Source of the DNA: Pseudomonas sp. GM49 | Lineage (GTDB): Bacteria > Pseudomonadota > Gammaproteobacteria > Pseudomonadales > Pseudomonadaceae | Direction of reading: 5' to 3' | Assembly: GCF_000282355.1 (NCBI RefSeq) | Contig: NZ_AKJL01000136.1 | Span: 1-35,283, forward strand | DNA length: 35,283 bases | Shown: in pieces, positions 8,351 through 16,777 of the stretch | How positions within the stretch are numbered: position 1 is the first letter of the stretch | Layout of the letters: each line of letters opens with the position of its first letter | Program-made: the position numbers and the translations under genes | Notes under the pieces: generated by a model | Told to the model about the DNA's origin: nothing | Databases searched by the model: none | Seen by the model: the letters and a program-made list of their open reading frames with translations, nothing else

Positions 8351-9901
8351 TTAGTGTGCTTCCCCAGCCTTCAACCCCGCCGGCAACTTCCTGGTCAGCA
8401 ACACCGCCAGCATGCTGATCCCCAACGCAATCCCGACAAAATGAAATGCATCGTTGTAGGCCATGATCGATGCCTGTTGGTGGGCGATCTCGCTGAGTTT
8501 GCCCAGTGCTGCCGTTTCATTGCCCAACCGGTCGGTCAGCGAGGCAATGCGCTCGGCCACCTGCGGATTGCTCGGCACGATGGCTTCGCGCAAGTAATCA
8601 AAGTAAACCTTGGTCCGCGCATCCAGCAGCGTGGCGAGCAGGGCGATGCCGATGGCGCCGCCGAGGTTGCGCAGGATGTTGAACAGGCTCGAGGCCGATC
8701 CCGCATCCTGGGGCAGGATGTAGGCGGTGGCGATCAACGAGATGGTTACCATGATCAGCGGCTGCCCGAGGGCGCGGATGATCTGGATCTGATTGAACTG
8801 CGGCCCGGCAAAGTCCGGGTTCAGCACGCCCGAAGAGAAACTCGCCAACCCGAACAACCCGAAACCCAGCGTACACAGCCATTTCGGCGAGATGAACTTC
8901 ATCAGCTTGGGCACCAGCGGGATCAGAAACAGCTGCGGCACCCCCATCCACATGATCACTTCGCCAATCTGCAGGGCGTTGTAGCTCTGGATCTGCGCCA
9001 GGTACAGCGGCAGCAGGTAGATCGAGCCATACAGCCCGACCCCCATCCCGACACTGGAAATACTGGATAAGCCGAAGTTGCGGTTGCCGAGGATGCCGAG
9101 ATTGATCAACGGATTGGGTTTGGAAAACTGCACGATGACAAAGGTGATCAGGCTGACCAGCGCGATACTGCCCAGAGTCACGATCAGGCTGGATTCCAGC
9201 CAGTCCTTGCGATGGCCTTCCTCCAGGAACACCTGCAAACAACCAAGCCCGACACCGAGGGTGAGAATGCCGGCGTAGTCGGTGCTTTTCAGCAACTCCC
9301 AGTGCGCTTCTTTTTTCTCCAGACCGTACATCAGGCCGGCGATCATGATCAGGCCGGGCGGGATGTTGATGTAGAAAATGTATTCCCAGCCCCAGTTCTC
9401 CGTCAGCCAGCCGCCGAGGGTCGGGCCGATGGAGGGTGCGAAGGTGGCGGTCATGGCGAACATGGCCATGCCTTTGGCGCGGTGGTGTTCCGGGAGCTTG
9501 ATCAGGGTCAGGGTGAACGCCAGCGGAATCAGCGCGCCGCCGGTAAAACCCTGCAGGGCGCGGAACACGATCATGCTTTCCAGGCTCCAGGCCATGGAAC
9601 AGAGCAGGGACGCGGCCAGGAAACCGAGGGACACCCACACTGCCAGACGCCGGGCCGACAGCAACTGCACGAGCCAGGCGGTGAGCGGGATCATGATGAT
9701 TTCTGCCACCAGGTACGAGGTGGAGATCCACGAACCTTCTTCCAGGGTCGCCGACAGCGCGCCCTGGATGTCCTTGAGCGAGGAGTTGGTGATCTGGATG
9801 TCCAGCACCGCCATGAACGCGCCGAGCATCACGCTCATCACCGCGATCCAGTCGCGCCGGGTCGGTTCGCCGACCGGGCGGATCAGTTGATCACTGGTCA
9901 T
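8351..9901 (-). CDS. DHA2-family MFS efflux transporter (EmrB/QacA type, 14 TM)
   Basis: This inner-membrane drug:proton antiporter works with the adaptor encoded just upstream to move compounds across both membranes. The 516-residue product has the 14-segment DHA2 pattern. The family motifs are visible: the D1-like segment LDIQITNSSLKDI in the first helix (residues about 33-45), WISTSYLVAE, the motif-A region between the second and third helices (LSARRLAVW), the RALQGFTGGALIP stretch and antiporter motif C (APSIGPTLGGWL). The ATG at 9901 lies inside the end of the adaptor gene, an 11-bp overlap, so the two are translationally coupled. The substrate is unknown; EmrB relatives export hydrophobic weak acids and antibiotics. 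Transcription ends in a REP pair. Confidence 0.92.
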   Translation of the reverse strand: MTSDQLIRPVGEPTRRDWIAVMSVMLGAFMAVLDIQITNSSLKDIQGALSATLEEGSWISTSYLVAEIIMIPLTAWLVQLLSARRLAVWVSLGFLAASLLCSMAWSLESMIVFRALQGFTGGALIPLAFTLTLIKLPEHHRAKGMAMFAMTATFAPSIGPTLGGWLTENWGWEYIFYINIPPGLIMIAGLMYGLEKKEAHWELLKSTDYAGILTLGVGLGCLQVFLEEGHRKDWLESSLIVTLGSIALVSLITFVIVQFSKPNPLINLGILGNRNFGLSSISSVGMGVGLYGSIYLLPLYLAQIQSYNALQIGEVIMWMGVPQLFLIPLVPKLMKFISPKWLCTLGFGLFGLASFSSGVLNPDFAGPQFNQIQIIRALGQPLIMVTISLIATAYILPQDAGSASSLFNILRNLGGAIGIALLATLLDARTKVYFDYLREAIVPSNPQVAERIASLTDRLGNETAALGKLSEIAHQQASIMAYNDAFHFVGIALGISMLAVLLTRKLPAGLKAGEAH

Positions 9902-10979
9902 CGCCAGGGGTGTCTTTGTGGCTCACTTTGGGGGTGACATCTTCAGGGGTGTCCTTGATGTTCACCTTGGCGGTGACCGACATGCCCGGACGAATCTTGC
10001 CGCGCAACGGGTTGTCCGCGGCGAAGGTCAGTTTTACCGGAATCCGTTGTACGACTTTGGTGAAGTTGCCCGTGGCATTGTCCGGCGGCAACAGGCTGAA
10101 CTGCGCCCCCGAAGCGGCGAACAGGCTGTCGACCCGGGCTTTGATCGGGGTGTCGCTGTAGGCGTCGAAGGTCAGTTCGGCTTCCTGGCCGGGCTGCATG
10201 TGGCCAATCTGGGTTTCCTTGAAATTGGCCTGAATCCAGATGTCTTCGTCCGGCACGATCGACAACAGGTAAGCGCCGGCCTGCACGTATTGGCCTTCGC
10301 GGGCTGCGCGCTGGCCGATCAGGCCGCTGATGGGCGCGTGGATTTCGCTGCGGGTCAGGTTCAATTCGGCCTGGGCGAGGTCGGTTTTTGCGTTGGCGAT
10401 CTGCGCGTCGAGGCGTTTGATCTCGGCGCTCAGTGCGTTGACCTGCTGGCGCTGACTTTGCGCGTCGGCCTGGGCCTTGGCCACTTGCGAGCGGGCAATG
10501 TGATTGTCGGCGGACAGGGTGGTTACCCGTTCTTCCGACACGTAACCGGGTTTGCGCAAGGTCTCGGCGCGGGTCAGGTCGATCTGCGAGCGCCCCAGAC
10601 TGGCCTGGCTGGACGCGACTTGCGCTTCACTGGCGGCAATCAGGCTGGCCTGCTGGGTCAGTTTGCTCTGGGCTTGCAGACGCTCGGCCTGGCGGGTGGC
10701 CAGGGCGGCATTGGCGCGGTCGACAGCGAGGCGGAAGTCGTCGACTTCGAGTTTGATCAGCAACTGGCCTTTCTCGACATGCTGGTTGTCCTGCACCAGT
10801 ACCTGATCGATGCGCGCCCCCAACTGGCTCGACACACGGGTGATCTCGCCCTGGACATAAGCGTTGTCGGTGCTTTCATAAAAGCGCCCCTTGAAGATCC
10901 AATGGGCAAACAGGCCCCCGGCAATCAACAGGACAACCAGCAGGAACGTGAAGAGGCGACGCTTGAGTTGGGCAGGCAT
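9891..10979 (-). CDS. HlyD/EmrA-type membrane fusion protein (efflux adaptor)
   Basis: This periplasmic adaptor joins the DHA2 transporter to an outer-membrane channel of the TolC type, none of which is encoded in the window. The 362-residue product has a basic start, one membrane segment (about 10-28), the conserved STDNAYVQGEI motif at the start of the barrel-sandwich hybrid, a long Ala/Gln-rich coiled-coil hairpin (about 75-195), the second lipoyl half (APISGLIGQRAAREGQYVQAG) and a beta-barrel part. The start is uncertain: ATG 10979 puts the membrane helix at the N terminus as in relatives, but neither it nor ATG 11036 (19 residues more) has a clear ribosome site. It is the first gene of the pair, divergent from gltX. 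Confidence 0.9.
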   Translation of the reverse strand: MPAQLKRRLFTFLLVVLLIAGGLFAHWIFKGRFYESTDNAYVQGEITRVSSQLGARIDQVLVQDNQHVEKGQLLIKLEVDDFRLAVDRANAALATRQAERLQAQSKLTQQASLIAASEAQVASSQASLGRSQIDLTRAETLRKPGYVSEERVTTLSADNHIARSQVAKAQADAQSQRQQVNALSAEIKRLDAQIANAKTDLAQAELNLTRSEIHAPISGLIGQRAAREGQYVQAGAYLLSIVPDEDIWIQANFKETQIGHMQPGQEAELTFDAYSDTPIKARVDSLFAASGAQFSLLPPDNATGNFTKVVQRIPVKLTFAADNPLRGKIRPGMSVTAKVNIKDTPEDVTPKVSHKDTPGDDQ

Positions 10980-11177
10980 GAGGCAAACTGTAGTCGAGAA
11001 ATTGTAAGGGAAGTTATCAGCAGGCAAATCTGGCATACAGCCGATAAACGGTAAATGCCATCGGCCGAGATTCGGCCATTCACCGCGCCATACGGGCGTT
11101 ACAGACGCAACCTTGGCTTAAATGCCCTGTTCACTGGAGCGTGGCCTGTGTCGCCTGTTACCATTCGGCTCTTGTTT

Positions 11178-11210
11178 GAAGTTCGCTTTGAACTTCGCTT
11201 TTTATCTTTT
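11178..11210 (+). repeat. Inverted/direct repeat with T-rich tail in the gltX leader
   Basis: GAAGTTC-GCTTT-GAACTTC is a perfect 7-bp inverted repeat (11178-11184 and 11190-11196) that is also an imperfect tandem of GAAGTTCGCTTT and GAACTTCGCTTT. It runs into GCTTTTTATCTTTT, 12 bases before the gltX start, so it resembles a small terminator or attenuator. Confidence 0.45.
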
Positions 11211-11221
11211 CGAGACATGCC

Positions 11222-12703
11222 ATGACCACCGTCCGCACTCGCATCGCGCCATCGCCTACCGGGGATCCCCACGTAGGTACCGCCTACATCGCCTTGTTCA
11301 ACTACTGCTTTGCCAAGCAGCACGGCGGTGAGTTCATCCTGCGGATCGAAGACACCGACCAGCTGCGTTCGACCCGCGAGTCCGAACAGCAGATTTTCGA
11401 CGCCTTGCGCTGGCTGGGGATCGACTGGAGCGAAGGCCCGGACGTCGGCGGCCCGCACGGTCCATACCGTCAAAGCGAGCGTGGCGATATCTACCAGAAG
11501 TATTGCCAGCAGCTTGTGGAGCTCGGTCACGCCTTCCCGTGCTTCTGCACCGCCGAAGAGCTGGACCAGATGCGCGCCGAGCAGATGGCTCGCGGCGAAA
11601 CCCCGCGTTACGACGGCCGCGCGCTGCTGCTGTCCAAGGAAGAAGTTGCCCGCCGCCTGGCGGCCGGCGAGCCGCACGTTATCCGCATGAAAGTACCGAG
11701 CGAAGGCGTCTGCGTGGTGCCGGACATGCTGCGTGGCGACGTTGAAATCCCGTGGGACCGCATGGACATGCAAGTCCTGATGAAGACCGACGGCCTGCCG
11801 ACGTACTTCCTGGCCAACGTGGTCGACGATCACCTGATGGGCATCACCCACGTATTGCGCGGCGAAGAATGGCTGCCATCGGCACCGAAGCTGATCCTGC
11901 TGTACGAGTACTTCGGCTGGGAGCAACCGGAACTGTGCTACATGCCGCTGCTGCGTAACCCGGACAAGAGCAAGCTGTCCAAGCGCAAGAACCCGACGTC
12001 GGTGACGTTCTACGAGCGCATGGGCTTCATGCCTGAAGCAATGCTCAACTACCTGGGGCGCATGGGCTGGTCGATGCCGGACGAGCGCGAGAAGTTCTCG
12101 TTGCAGGAGATGGTCGACAACTTCGACCTGAAGCGCGTCTCCCTCGGCGGGCCGATCTTCGACATCGAGAAGCTGTCGTGGCTCAACGGCCAATGGCTGC
12201 GTGACCTGCCGGTGGAAGAGTTCGCTGCGCGCGTGCAGAAGTGGGCGTTCAATTCCGAATACATGATGAAGATCGCTCCGCACGTGCAGGGCCGGGTCGA
12301 AACCTTCAGCCAGGTTGCACCGCTGGCCGGGTTCTTCTTTGCCGGTGGCGTCAACCCGGATGCCAAGTTGTTCGAATCCAAGAAGCTCTCGGGCGATCAG
12401 GTTCGTCAACTGATGCAGTTGATCCTGTGGAAGCTCGAAAGCCTGCGTCAGTGGGAGAAGGACAGCATCACCGCGACCATCCAGGCGGTGGTCGAATCCC
12501 TTGAGCTGAAGCTGCGTGATGCGATGCCGCTGATGTTCGCCGCGATCACTGGGCAGGCCAGCTCGGTGTCGGTGCTTGATGCGATGGAAATTCTCGGGCC
12601 GGACCTGACCCGTTTCCGTCTGCGCCAGGCCATCGACCTGTTGGGCGGTGTGTCGAAGAAAGAAAACAAAGAGTGGGAAAAGCTGTTGGGCGCTATCGCC
12701 TGA
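11222..12703 (+). CDS. gltX: Glutamyl-tRNA synthetase
   Basis: GltX charges tRNA-Glu with glutamate in the cytoplasm. The 493-residue class I synthetase shows the HIGH-type motif in [13 protein letters not shown] (about 10-22), [10 protein letters not shown], the catalytic-domain block [26 protein letters not shown], the KMSKS-type loop KLSKR (251-255) and a C-terminal anticodon-binding helical domain. Cys107 and Cys109 correspond to the first zinc ligands of the E. coli enzyme, but the later Cys-x-His pair is replaced ([13 protein letters not shown]), so the zinc site is probably lost. The ATG at 11222 is preceded only by a weak GAGA sequence and by a repeat-rich leader. Two tRNA-Glu genes, its substrates, lie 430 bases downstream. 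Confidence 0.98.
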   Translation: MTTVRTRIAPSPTGDPHVGTAYIALFNYCFAKQHGGEFILRIEDTDQLRSTRESEQQIFDALRWLGIDWSEGPDVGGPHGPYRQSERGDIYQKYCQQLVELGHAFPCFCTAEELDQMRAEQMARGETPRYDGRALLLSKEEVARRLAAGEPHVIRMKVPSEGVCVVPDMLRGDVEIPWDRMDMQVLMKTDGLPTYFLANVVDDHLMGITHVLRGEEWLPSAPKLILLYEYFGWEQPELCYMPLLRNPDKSKLSKRKNPTSVTFYERMGFMPEAMLNYLGRMGWSMPDEREKFSLQEMVDNFDLKRVSLGGPIFDIEKLSWLNGQWLRDLPVEEFAARVQKWAFNSEYMMKIAPHVQGRVETFSQVAPLAGFFFAGGVNPDAKLFESKKLSGDQVRQLMQLILWKLESLRQWEKDSITATIQAVVESLELKLRDAMPLMFAAITGQASSVSVLDAMEILGPDLTRFRLRQAIDLLGGVSKKENKEWEKLLGAIA

Positions 12704-12719
12704 TTCCCACCGTTACCCA

Positions 12720-12829
12720 GTAGCAGCTGCCGCAGGCTGCGTTGGGCTGCGAAGCGGCCCCGATGGCCTTGACGCAATCTGTCTGAAAGGACGGAGTGTC
12801 CGAATCACGGGCGCTGCGGCAGCTGCTAC
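12720..12829. repeat. Second-type REP inverted pair (GTAGCAGCTGCCGCAG)
   Basis: Perfect 16-bp arms at 12720-12735 and 12814-12829 around a G+C-rich centre that holds further GGGCTGCGAAGCGGCCC-type symmetry. It starts 16 bases after the gltX stop and differs in sequence from the GTGGGAGC REP family. Confidence 0.85.
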
Positions 12830-12887
12830 AGGGGCGGATATGCCCCGGATTTACGGGGGGAGGGCGGTAAGTGATTGTTATGTCGGC

Positions 12888-12946
12888 AAAAAATTTTAAA
12901 TTTTTTGAAAAATAAGTTTGACAGGCTTTCGATACACCCTTAAGAT
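12888..12946 (+). promoter_or_regulatory. Strong promoter of the tRNA-Ala/Glu cluster with UP-like element
   Basis: A consensus -35 TTGACA (12918-12923) and TAAGAT -10 (12941-12946) are 17 bases apart. An A/T-only tract from about 12888 to 12914 lies upstream like an UP element, and a G+C-rich discriminator (CGCCCCGTCC) follows, as in growth-rate and stringently controlled stable-RNA promoters. Confidence 0.88.
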
Positions 12947-12979
12947 TCGCCCCGTCCTCAGCGATGACATCAACGATGA

Positions 12980-13055
<76 letters not shown>

Positions 13056-13134
13056 ATTTACACTTCAAGGTCTGGCCACACCGGCCTTGAAGCGATCAAC
13101 ACTCAGCGTTGATCTGTTGTATAGAAGGGTTTGC

Positions 13135-13210
13135 GTCCCCTTCGTCTAGTGGCCTAGGACACCGCCCTTTCACGGCGGTAACAGGGGTTCGAGTCCCCTA
13201 GGGGACGCCA
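13135..13210 (+). tRNA. tRNA-Glu (TTC), copy 1
   Basis: A complete 76-nt tRNA: acceptor GTCCCCT pairs with AGGGGAC, anticodon TTC in CCCTTTCAC, T-loop GGTTCGAGTCC, CCA encoded. It is separated from tRNA-Ala by a 79-base spacer with two hairpins. Confidence 0.98.
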
Positions 13211-13263
13211 GTTTTACAGAAGCGATGTTGCAAGATGTCGCTCCGCCGCGAGGCGAAAAATCC

Positions 13264-13339
13264 GGGGCTATAGCTCAGCTGGGAGAGCGCCTGCATGGCA
13301 TGCAGGAGGTCAGCGGTTCGATCCCGCTTAGCTCCACCA
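13264..13339 (+). tRNA. tRNA-Ala (GGC), copy 2
   Basis: Same tRNA as copy 1 with compensating changes: the anticodon stem is CCTGC/GCAGG instead of CTTGC/GCAAG, and the T stem is AGCGG/CCGCT instead of GACGG/CCGTC. All stems stay paired and CCA is encoded. Confidence 0.98.
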
Positions 13340-13419
13340 ATTTTACAGTTCAAGGTCTGGCCACACCGGCCTTGAAACGATCAGCTCTCAGCACTGATCA
13401 GTTGTATAGAAGGGTTTGT

Positions 13420-13495
13420 GTCCCCTTCGTCTAGTGGCCTAGGACACCGCCCTTTCACGGCGGTAACAGGGGTTCGAGTCCCCTAGGGGACGCCA
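13420..13495 (+). tRNA. tRNA-Glu (TTC), copy 2
   Basis: Identical in all 76 positions read to the first tRNA-Glu copy, including CCA. It is the last gene of the cluster and is followed by two hairpins. Confidence 0.98.
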
Positions 13496-13521
13496 CGATT
13501 ACCCGCTCTGCGGGATTTTAT

Positions 13522-13557
13522 AAGGGTCATTCAATTATTGAATGGCCCTTTTGTTTG
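13522..13557 (+). terminator. Intrinsic terminator of the tRNA cluster
   Basis: A 13-bp stem (13522-13534 with 13538-13550, one T-G wobble) closes a 3-nt loop and is followed by TTTTGTTTGT. A smaller hairpin CCCGC-TCT-GCGGG (13502-13514) with a T-rich tail precedes it and may help. Confidence 0.88.
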
Positions 13558-13626
13558 TCTGGCGTTTGGCCAAATTCCTCCATTTCCAAAAAAACTGTTC
13601 TTCAGACCAGCGGTCACACTCATGAC

Positions 13627-13674
13627 TTGCTAAAATTTATTATGAGAATAATATTTCAATCGTAATATTCGGAG
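13627..13674 (+). promoter_or_regulatory. A/T-rich promoter and candidate operator of the TetR gene
   Basis: TTGCTA (13627-13632) and TAATAT (13649-13654) are 16 bases apart. Two AATATT hexamers 14 bp apart (13650-13655 and 13664-13669), inside a GAATA/TATTC inverted repeat (13646-13670), overlap the -10 and the start region, as expected of a self-repressing TetR operator. GGAG (13671-13674) is the ribosome site. Confidence 0.5.
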
Positions 13675-13680
13675 ACAACG

Positions 13681-14220
13681 ATGAACGATAAAAAAGCTCA
13701 AACCCGCGAACGCATCCTCAAGGCTGCCAGCGCAGCGCTGATTCAGCGCGGCCCGGCCGAACCCAGTGTGGGCGAAGTGATGGGCGCGGCGGGCCTGACG
13801 GTCGGCGGCTTCTACGCACACTTCGAAAGCAAGGACGCGATGATGCTCGAGGCGTTCAAGCAATTGCTCGGTCACCGCCGCGACCTGATTGCCGACATGG
13901 ACGCGGAGTTGACCGGCGAAGAGCGTCGCGCTCTGGTGGCAGCGTTTTATCTGTCGCGCAAGCACCGTGATTCCTCCGAATCAGCCTGTCCGATCCCGGC
14001 ATCGGTCGGCGAACTGGGGCGGCTGCCGGAAGCGTTTCGTGTCGCTCTGAATGAGCATGTGGAATTGATGGTCGCGCAGTTGGCGGCCAGTCCTGAAGAC
14101 ACCGAAAAAGCCTTGGCCGATATGGCCTTGATGGTGGGTGGGCTGGCTCTGGCGCGGGCGCTGGGGCCGGGAGAGTTGTCCGATCGATTACTGCGCGCCG
14201 CCAAATCGGCAGTGCGTTGA
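13681..14220 (+). CDS. TetR/AcrR-family transcriptional regulator
   Basis: This 179-residue protein is a likely ligand-released repressor. The N-terminal 60 residues are a TetR helix-turn-helix: TRERILKAASAALIQRG, then PSVGEVMGAAGLTVGGFYAHFESKDAMMLEAF. The C-terminal domain has Cys103 in SACPIPASVGELGRLPEAFRVAL, in the place where related regulators such as NemR carry GCL-type sequence, so an electrophile or oxidant signal is possible but not shown. GGAG at 6-nt spacing precedes the ATG. The hydrolase gene starts 29 bases after the stop, so they are probably one operon and the regulator may respond to a substrate or product of the hydrolase. An A/T-rich repeat in front may be its own operator. 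Confidence 0.88.
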   Translation: MNDKKAQTRERILKAASAALIQRGPAEPSVGEVMGAAGLTVGGFYAHFESKDAMMLEAFKQLLGHRRDLIADMDAELTGEERRALVAAFYLSRKHRDSSESACPIPASVGELGRLPEAFRVALNEHVELMVAQLAASPEDTEKALADMALMVGGLALARALGPGELSDRLLRAAKSAVR

Positions 14221-14249
14221 CCTGAAGGCTGCGGCCTGAGGAGAATGCG

Positions 14250-15083
14250 ATGAGCGCGTTAAAGTGGGTTCGTGGCGTTAATGGCACCTTGGGCTGGTTT
14301 GCCCCGAAACTGGTCGCTAGCAAAATGCGACTGGCCTTCATGACACCGCGGGATCTGCCACCCCGTGACTGGGAGCTGCCGCTGTTGGCGAGATCCGAGC
14401 GTATTACCTTGCGGTTTGGCCTTTCGGCCCTGCGCTGGGGGCAAGGCCCGGCTGTGATGATGATGCACGGCTGGGAAGGGCGCCCAACGCAGTTTGCCAG
14501 CCTGATCACGGCGTTGGTCGATGCCGGTTACTCGGTCGTGGCCCTGGATGGTCCGGCCCACGGTCGCTCACCGGGCAGTGAAGCGAATGTGGTGCTGTTC
14601 GCTCGCGCCATGCTTGAAGCGGCTTCCGAATTGCCACCCCTGCAAGCGGTTATCGGCCACTCCATGGGCGGCGCCAGTGCCATGCTCGCGGTCCAGTTGG
14701 GCTTGCGCACCGAAACTCTGGTCACCATTGCCGCACCGGCGCGGATTCTCGGCGTGTTGCGTGGTTTCGCCCGTTATGTCGGGCTGCCACCGAAGGCCCG
14801 CTCGGCGTTCATTCGCCAGGTCGAGCAAGACGTCGGCATGCGAGCCGCGACGCTGGATGTTGCGCACTATCAACTCGACATTCCCGGCCTGATTGTCCAC
14901 GCTGAAGACGACAACCTTGTCTCTGTGAAGGAATCCCAGCTGATCCACGAAGCCTGGTTCGACAGTCGTTTGCTGCGCCTGCAGGAGGGTGGGCATCAGC
15001 GGGTGCTGGCTGACCCTCGGGTGATTGATGGTGTGTTATCACTGCTGGCCGGTCGCCGACTGCAATCGCGCCAATCGGCTTGA
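14250..15083 (+). CDS. Alpha/beta-hydrolase
   Basis: The 277-residue protein has the alpha/beta-hydrolase fold with a complete triad: nucleophile Ser138 in the GHSMGG elbow, Asp220 or Asp221 in HAEDDNLVS and His249 in EGGHQRVL. The oxyanion-hole region is MMHGWEGRP (about 71-79). There is no signal peptide, although the first 30 residues are amphipathic, so the protein is probably cytoplasmic. Substrate is unknown; an ester or thioester is likely from the fold alone. AGGAG with 6-nt spacing precedes the ATG. It sits 29 bases behind the TetR gene and 48 bases before a hot-dog thioesterase gene, so a TetR-controlled acyl-hydrolysis cluster is inferred. Confidence 0.88.
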   Translation: MSALKWVRGVNGTLGWFAPKLVASKMRLAFMTPRDLPPRDWELPLLARSERITLRFGLSALRWGQGPAVMMMHGWEGRPTQFASLITALVDAGYSVVALDGPAHGRSPGSEANVVLFARAMLEAASELPPLQAVIGHSMGGASAMLAVQLGLRTETLVTIAAPARILGVLRGFARYVGLPPKARSAFIRQVEQDVGMRAATLDVAHYQLDIPGLIVHAEDDNLVSVKESQLIHEAWFDSRLLRLQEGGHQRVLADPRVIDGVLSLLAGRRLQSRQSA

Positions 15084-15131
15084 GCATCCGTTACACTGCC
15101 CCGGTCGAATCTATATGACCGGGAGTGGGGC

Positions 15132-15581
15132 ATGGGCTGGGATCGGGAAACGCCATTTATCATTGATCTACAAGTGGACGCCGAGGACATCGACGGGTTG
15201 GGGCACGCGAACAATGCGGTCTACGTGACCTGGCTCGAACGCTGTGCCTGGCGCCACTCCCAGCGTCTTGGCCTGGATCTGGTCGAATACCGGAGGCTGG
15301 ACCGGGCGATGGCGGTGGTGCGCCACGAGATCGATTACCTGGCGGCAGCCTATGAGGGCGATGAGCTGCAATTGGCGACCTGGATCGTCGATTGGGACCA
15401 GCGTCTGAAAATGACCCGGCACTTCCAGTTGAAGCGCCCCAGCGATAATTCGACGTTGCTGCGGGCGCAGACCACTTTCGTCTGCATCGAACTGTCCACG
15501 GGCAAGCCCAAGCGCATGCCGGCCGAGTTCATCGAGGGCTATGGCCCGGCGATCCAGGTGCAGGAGTTGGTGCAACCCTGA
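15132..15581 (+). CDS. Acyl-CoA thioesterase, hot-dog fold (4HBT/YbgC-like)
   Basis: This 149-residue protein belongs to the hot-dog thioesterases, which cleave acyl-CoA or acyl-carrier thioesters as tetramers. The key signature is DIDGLGHANNAVYVTWLE (about 18-35), in which the aspartate and the following GH-N-NN pattern form the active site, followed by the long hot-dog helix. The strands VVRHEIDYLAAAYEGDEL and LRAQTTFVCIELSTGKPKRMP complete the fold. GGGAG lies 6 nt before the ATG. It follows the hydrolase gene by 48 bases on the same strand and is followed at once by a REP element, which probably marks the end of the transcript. Confidence 0.88.
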   Translation: MGWDRETPFIIDLQVDAEDIDGLGHANNAVYVTWLERCAWRHSQRLGLDLVEYRRLDRAMAVVRHEIDYLAAAYEGDELQLATWIVDWDQRLKMTRHFQLKRPSDNSTLLRAQTTFVCIELSTGKPKRMPAEFIEGYGPAIQVQELVQP

Positions 15582-15586
15582 TCTCA

Positions 15587-15610
15587 TGTGGGAGCAAGCC
15601 CGCTCCCACA
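15587..15610. repeat. Single REP element
   Basis: TGTGGGAGC and GCTCCCACA (15587-15595 and 15602-15610) are perfect 9-bp arms around a 6-nt centre. This is a shortened form of the REP family seen elsewhere in the window, six bases after the thioesterase stop codon. Confidence 0.8.
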
Positions 15611-15685
15611 ATGGATCTGCGATGTTCTGCAGAGTCCTGCTGAAACCAGTAAACTGCCGCACGTTTTTCCTCGAGTGTGTTTTTC

Positions 15686-16645
15686 ATGCAAATTGCTTTG
15701 GCGCCCATGGAGGGGTTGGTCGACGACATCCTGCGCGATGTGCTGACCCGCGTGGGTGGTATTGACTGGTGTGTAACCGAGTTCATTCGGGTCAACGACC
15801 AGTTGCTGACACCTGCCTATTTCCACAAGTTCGGCCCGGAGTTGCTCAACGGTGCCCGGACGGCCTCCGGTGTGCCGCTGCGTGTGCAATTGCTCGGTTC
15901 CGATCCGGTGTGCCTGGCAGAAAATGCCGCACTGGCCTGCGAGCTGGGTTCCGAAGTGATCGACCTGAATTTCGGCTGTCCGGCCAAGACCGTCAACAAA
16001 TCCCGTGGTGGCGCGGTACTGCTCAAGGAACCCGAGCTGCTCAACCAGATCGTCGAGCACGTCCGTCGTGCCGTCCCTGCACACATTCCGGTCACCGCCA
16101 AGATGCGCCTGGGCTTCGACAGCCCGGACGGTTCGCTGGTGTGTGCCACGGCCCTGGCCGAAGGCGGTGCCGAGCACATCGTGGTGCATGCGCGGACCAA
16201 GGTCGACGGCTACAAGCCGCCGGCGCACTGGGAGTGGATCCCGCGCGTACAGGACGTGGTCAAGGTGCCGGTGTTCGCCAATGGTGATATCTGGAGCGTC
16301 GAGGACTGGCGTCGTTGCCGCGAGATCAGTGGTGTGGAAGACATCATGCTCGGTCGCGGCCTGGTTTCGCGTCCGGATCTGGCCCGGCAGATCGCCGCTG
16401 CCCGGGCCGGTGAAGAGGTCGTGGAGATGACCTGGAACGAACTGCTGCCGCTGATCCAGGACTTCTGGTTGCAAGCCAAGGCGCAGATGACACCCCGCCA
16501 ATCGCCGGGTCGCCTGAAACAATGGCTGGCGATGCTGACCCGCAATTATCCCGAGGCGGTGGAGCTGTTTACCGTGCTGCGCCGTGAGACCGAGCTGGAT
16601 AACGTCTCGCGTTTACTGGGGCTGCCGGTGGCAGAAGCGGCCTGA
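15686..16645 (+). CDS. dusC: tRNA-dihydrouridine(16) synthase DusC
   Basis: DusC is a flavoenzyme that reduces uridine 16 in the D loop of tRNAs using NADPH. The 319-residue product starts with the FMN-binding [10 protein letters not shown] and has the Dus catalytic motif [15 protein letters not shown] with Cys98, followed by [20 protein letters not shown] and VFANGDIWS. The [11 protein letters not shown] segment near the start and overall likeness point to DusC rather than DusA or DusB. The ATG at 15686 is used because it gives the canonical N terminus; a GTG at 15677 would add three residues, and the ribosome site (CGAG) is weak for either. It stands between the thioesterase and ibpA with no clear intrinsic terminator after it. 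Confidence 0.93.
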   Translation: MQIALAPMEGLVDDILRDVLTRVGGIDWCVTEFIRVNDQLLTPAYFHKFGPELLNGARTASGVPLRVQLLGSDPVCLAENAALACELGSEVIDLNFGCPAKTVNKSRGGAVLLKEPELLNQIVEHVRRAVPAHIPVTAKMRLGFDSPDGSLVCATALAEGGAEHIVVHARTKVDGYKPPAHWEWIPRVQDVVKVPVFANGDIWSVEDWRRCREISGVEDIMLGRGLVSRPDLARQIAAARAGEEVVEMTWNELLPLIQDFWLQAKAQMTPRQSPGRLKQWLAMLTRNYPEAVELFTVLRRETELDNVSRLLGLPVAEAA

Positions 16646-16676
16646 AACTCTTTTTTTAAAAAGCAGAAAATAATCT

Positions 16677-16705
16677 CTTGAAATGCAATCAGCGGTCCCT
16701 ATCTA
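16677..16705 (+). promoter_or_regulatory. Heat-shock sigma-32 promoter of ibpA
   Basis: CTTGAA (16677-16682) and CCCTATCTA (16697-16705) are 14 bases apart and match the sigma-32 consensus CTTGAA-N13-15-CCCCATNTA with one difference. The expected start is near 16711, giving a leader of about 67 nt. Confidence 0.85.
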
Positions 16706-16710
16706 AGGAT

Positions 16711-16777
16711 TACGCGATGCCGAATTCGGGTCGCGGAGACAAAAAACCTTGCTGATTGTTTTCAGGAGATTTGAATC
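16711..16777 (+). ncRNA. ROSE-type RNA thermometer in the ibpA leader
   Basis: A 5' hairpin (CGCGA 16713-16717 with TCGCG 16731-16735, inner CCG/CGG) is followed by a second hairpin in which TTGCTGA (16749-16755) pairs with TCAGGAG (16762-16768), covering the AGGAG ribosome site. The T(T/C)GCT sequence facing AGGA with a G-G pair is the hallmark of ROSE elements, which melt at heat-shock temperature to allow translation. Confidence 0.85.

Noticed and set aside
11099..12409. 436-codon open frame opposite gltX
   Set aside because: Fully antisense to a certain gene, low-information composition, no ribosome site.
12888..12916. A/T tract as a sign of foreign DNA or an attachment site next to tRNA genes
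   Set aside because: The tract fits an UP element before a consensus promoter, and no integrase gene or repeated tRNA end is seen beyond the complete tRNA copies.
13225..13434. Short plus-strand open frame across tRNA-Ala copy 2
   Set aside because: It is made of tRNA and spacer sequence and has no coding signal.
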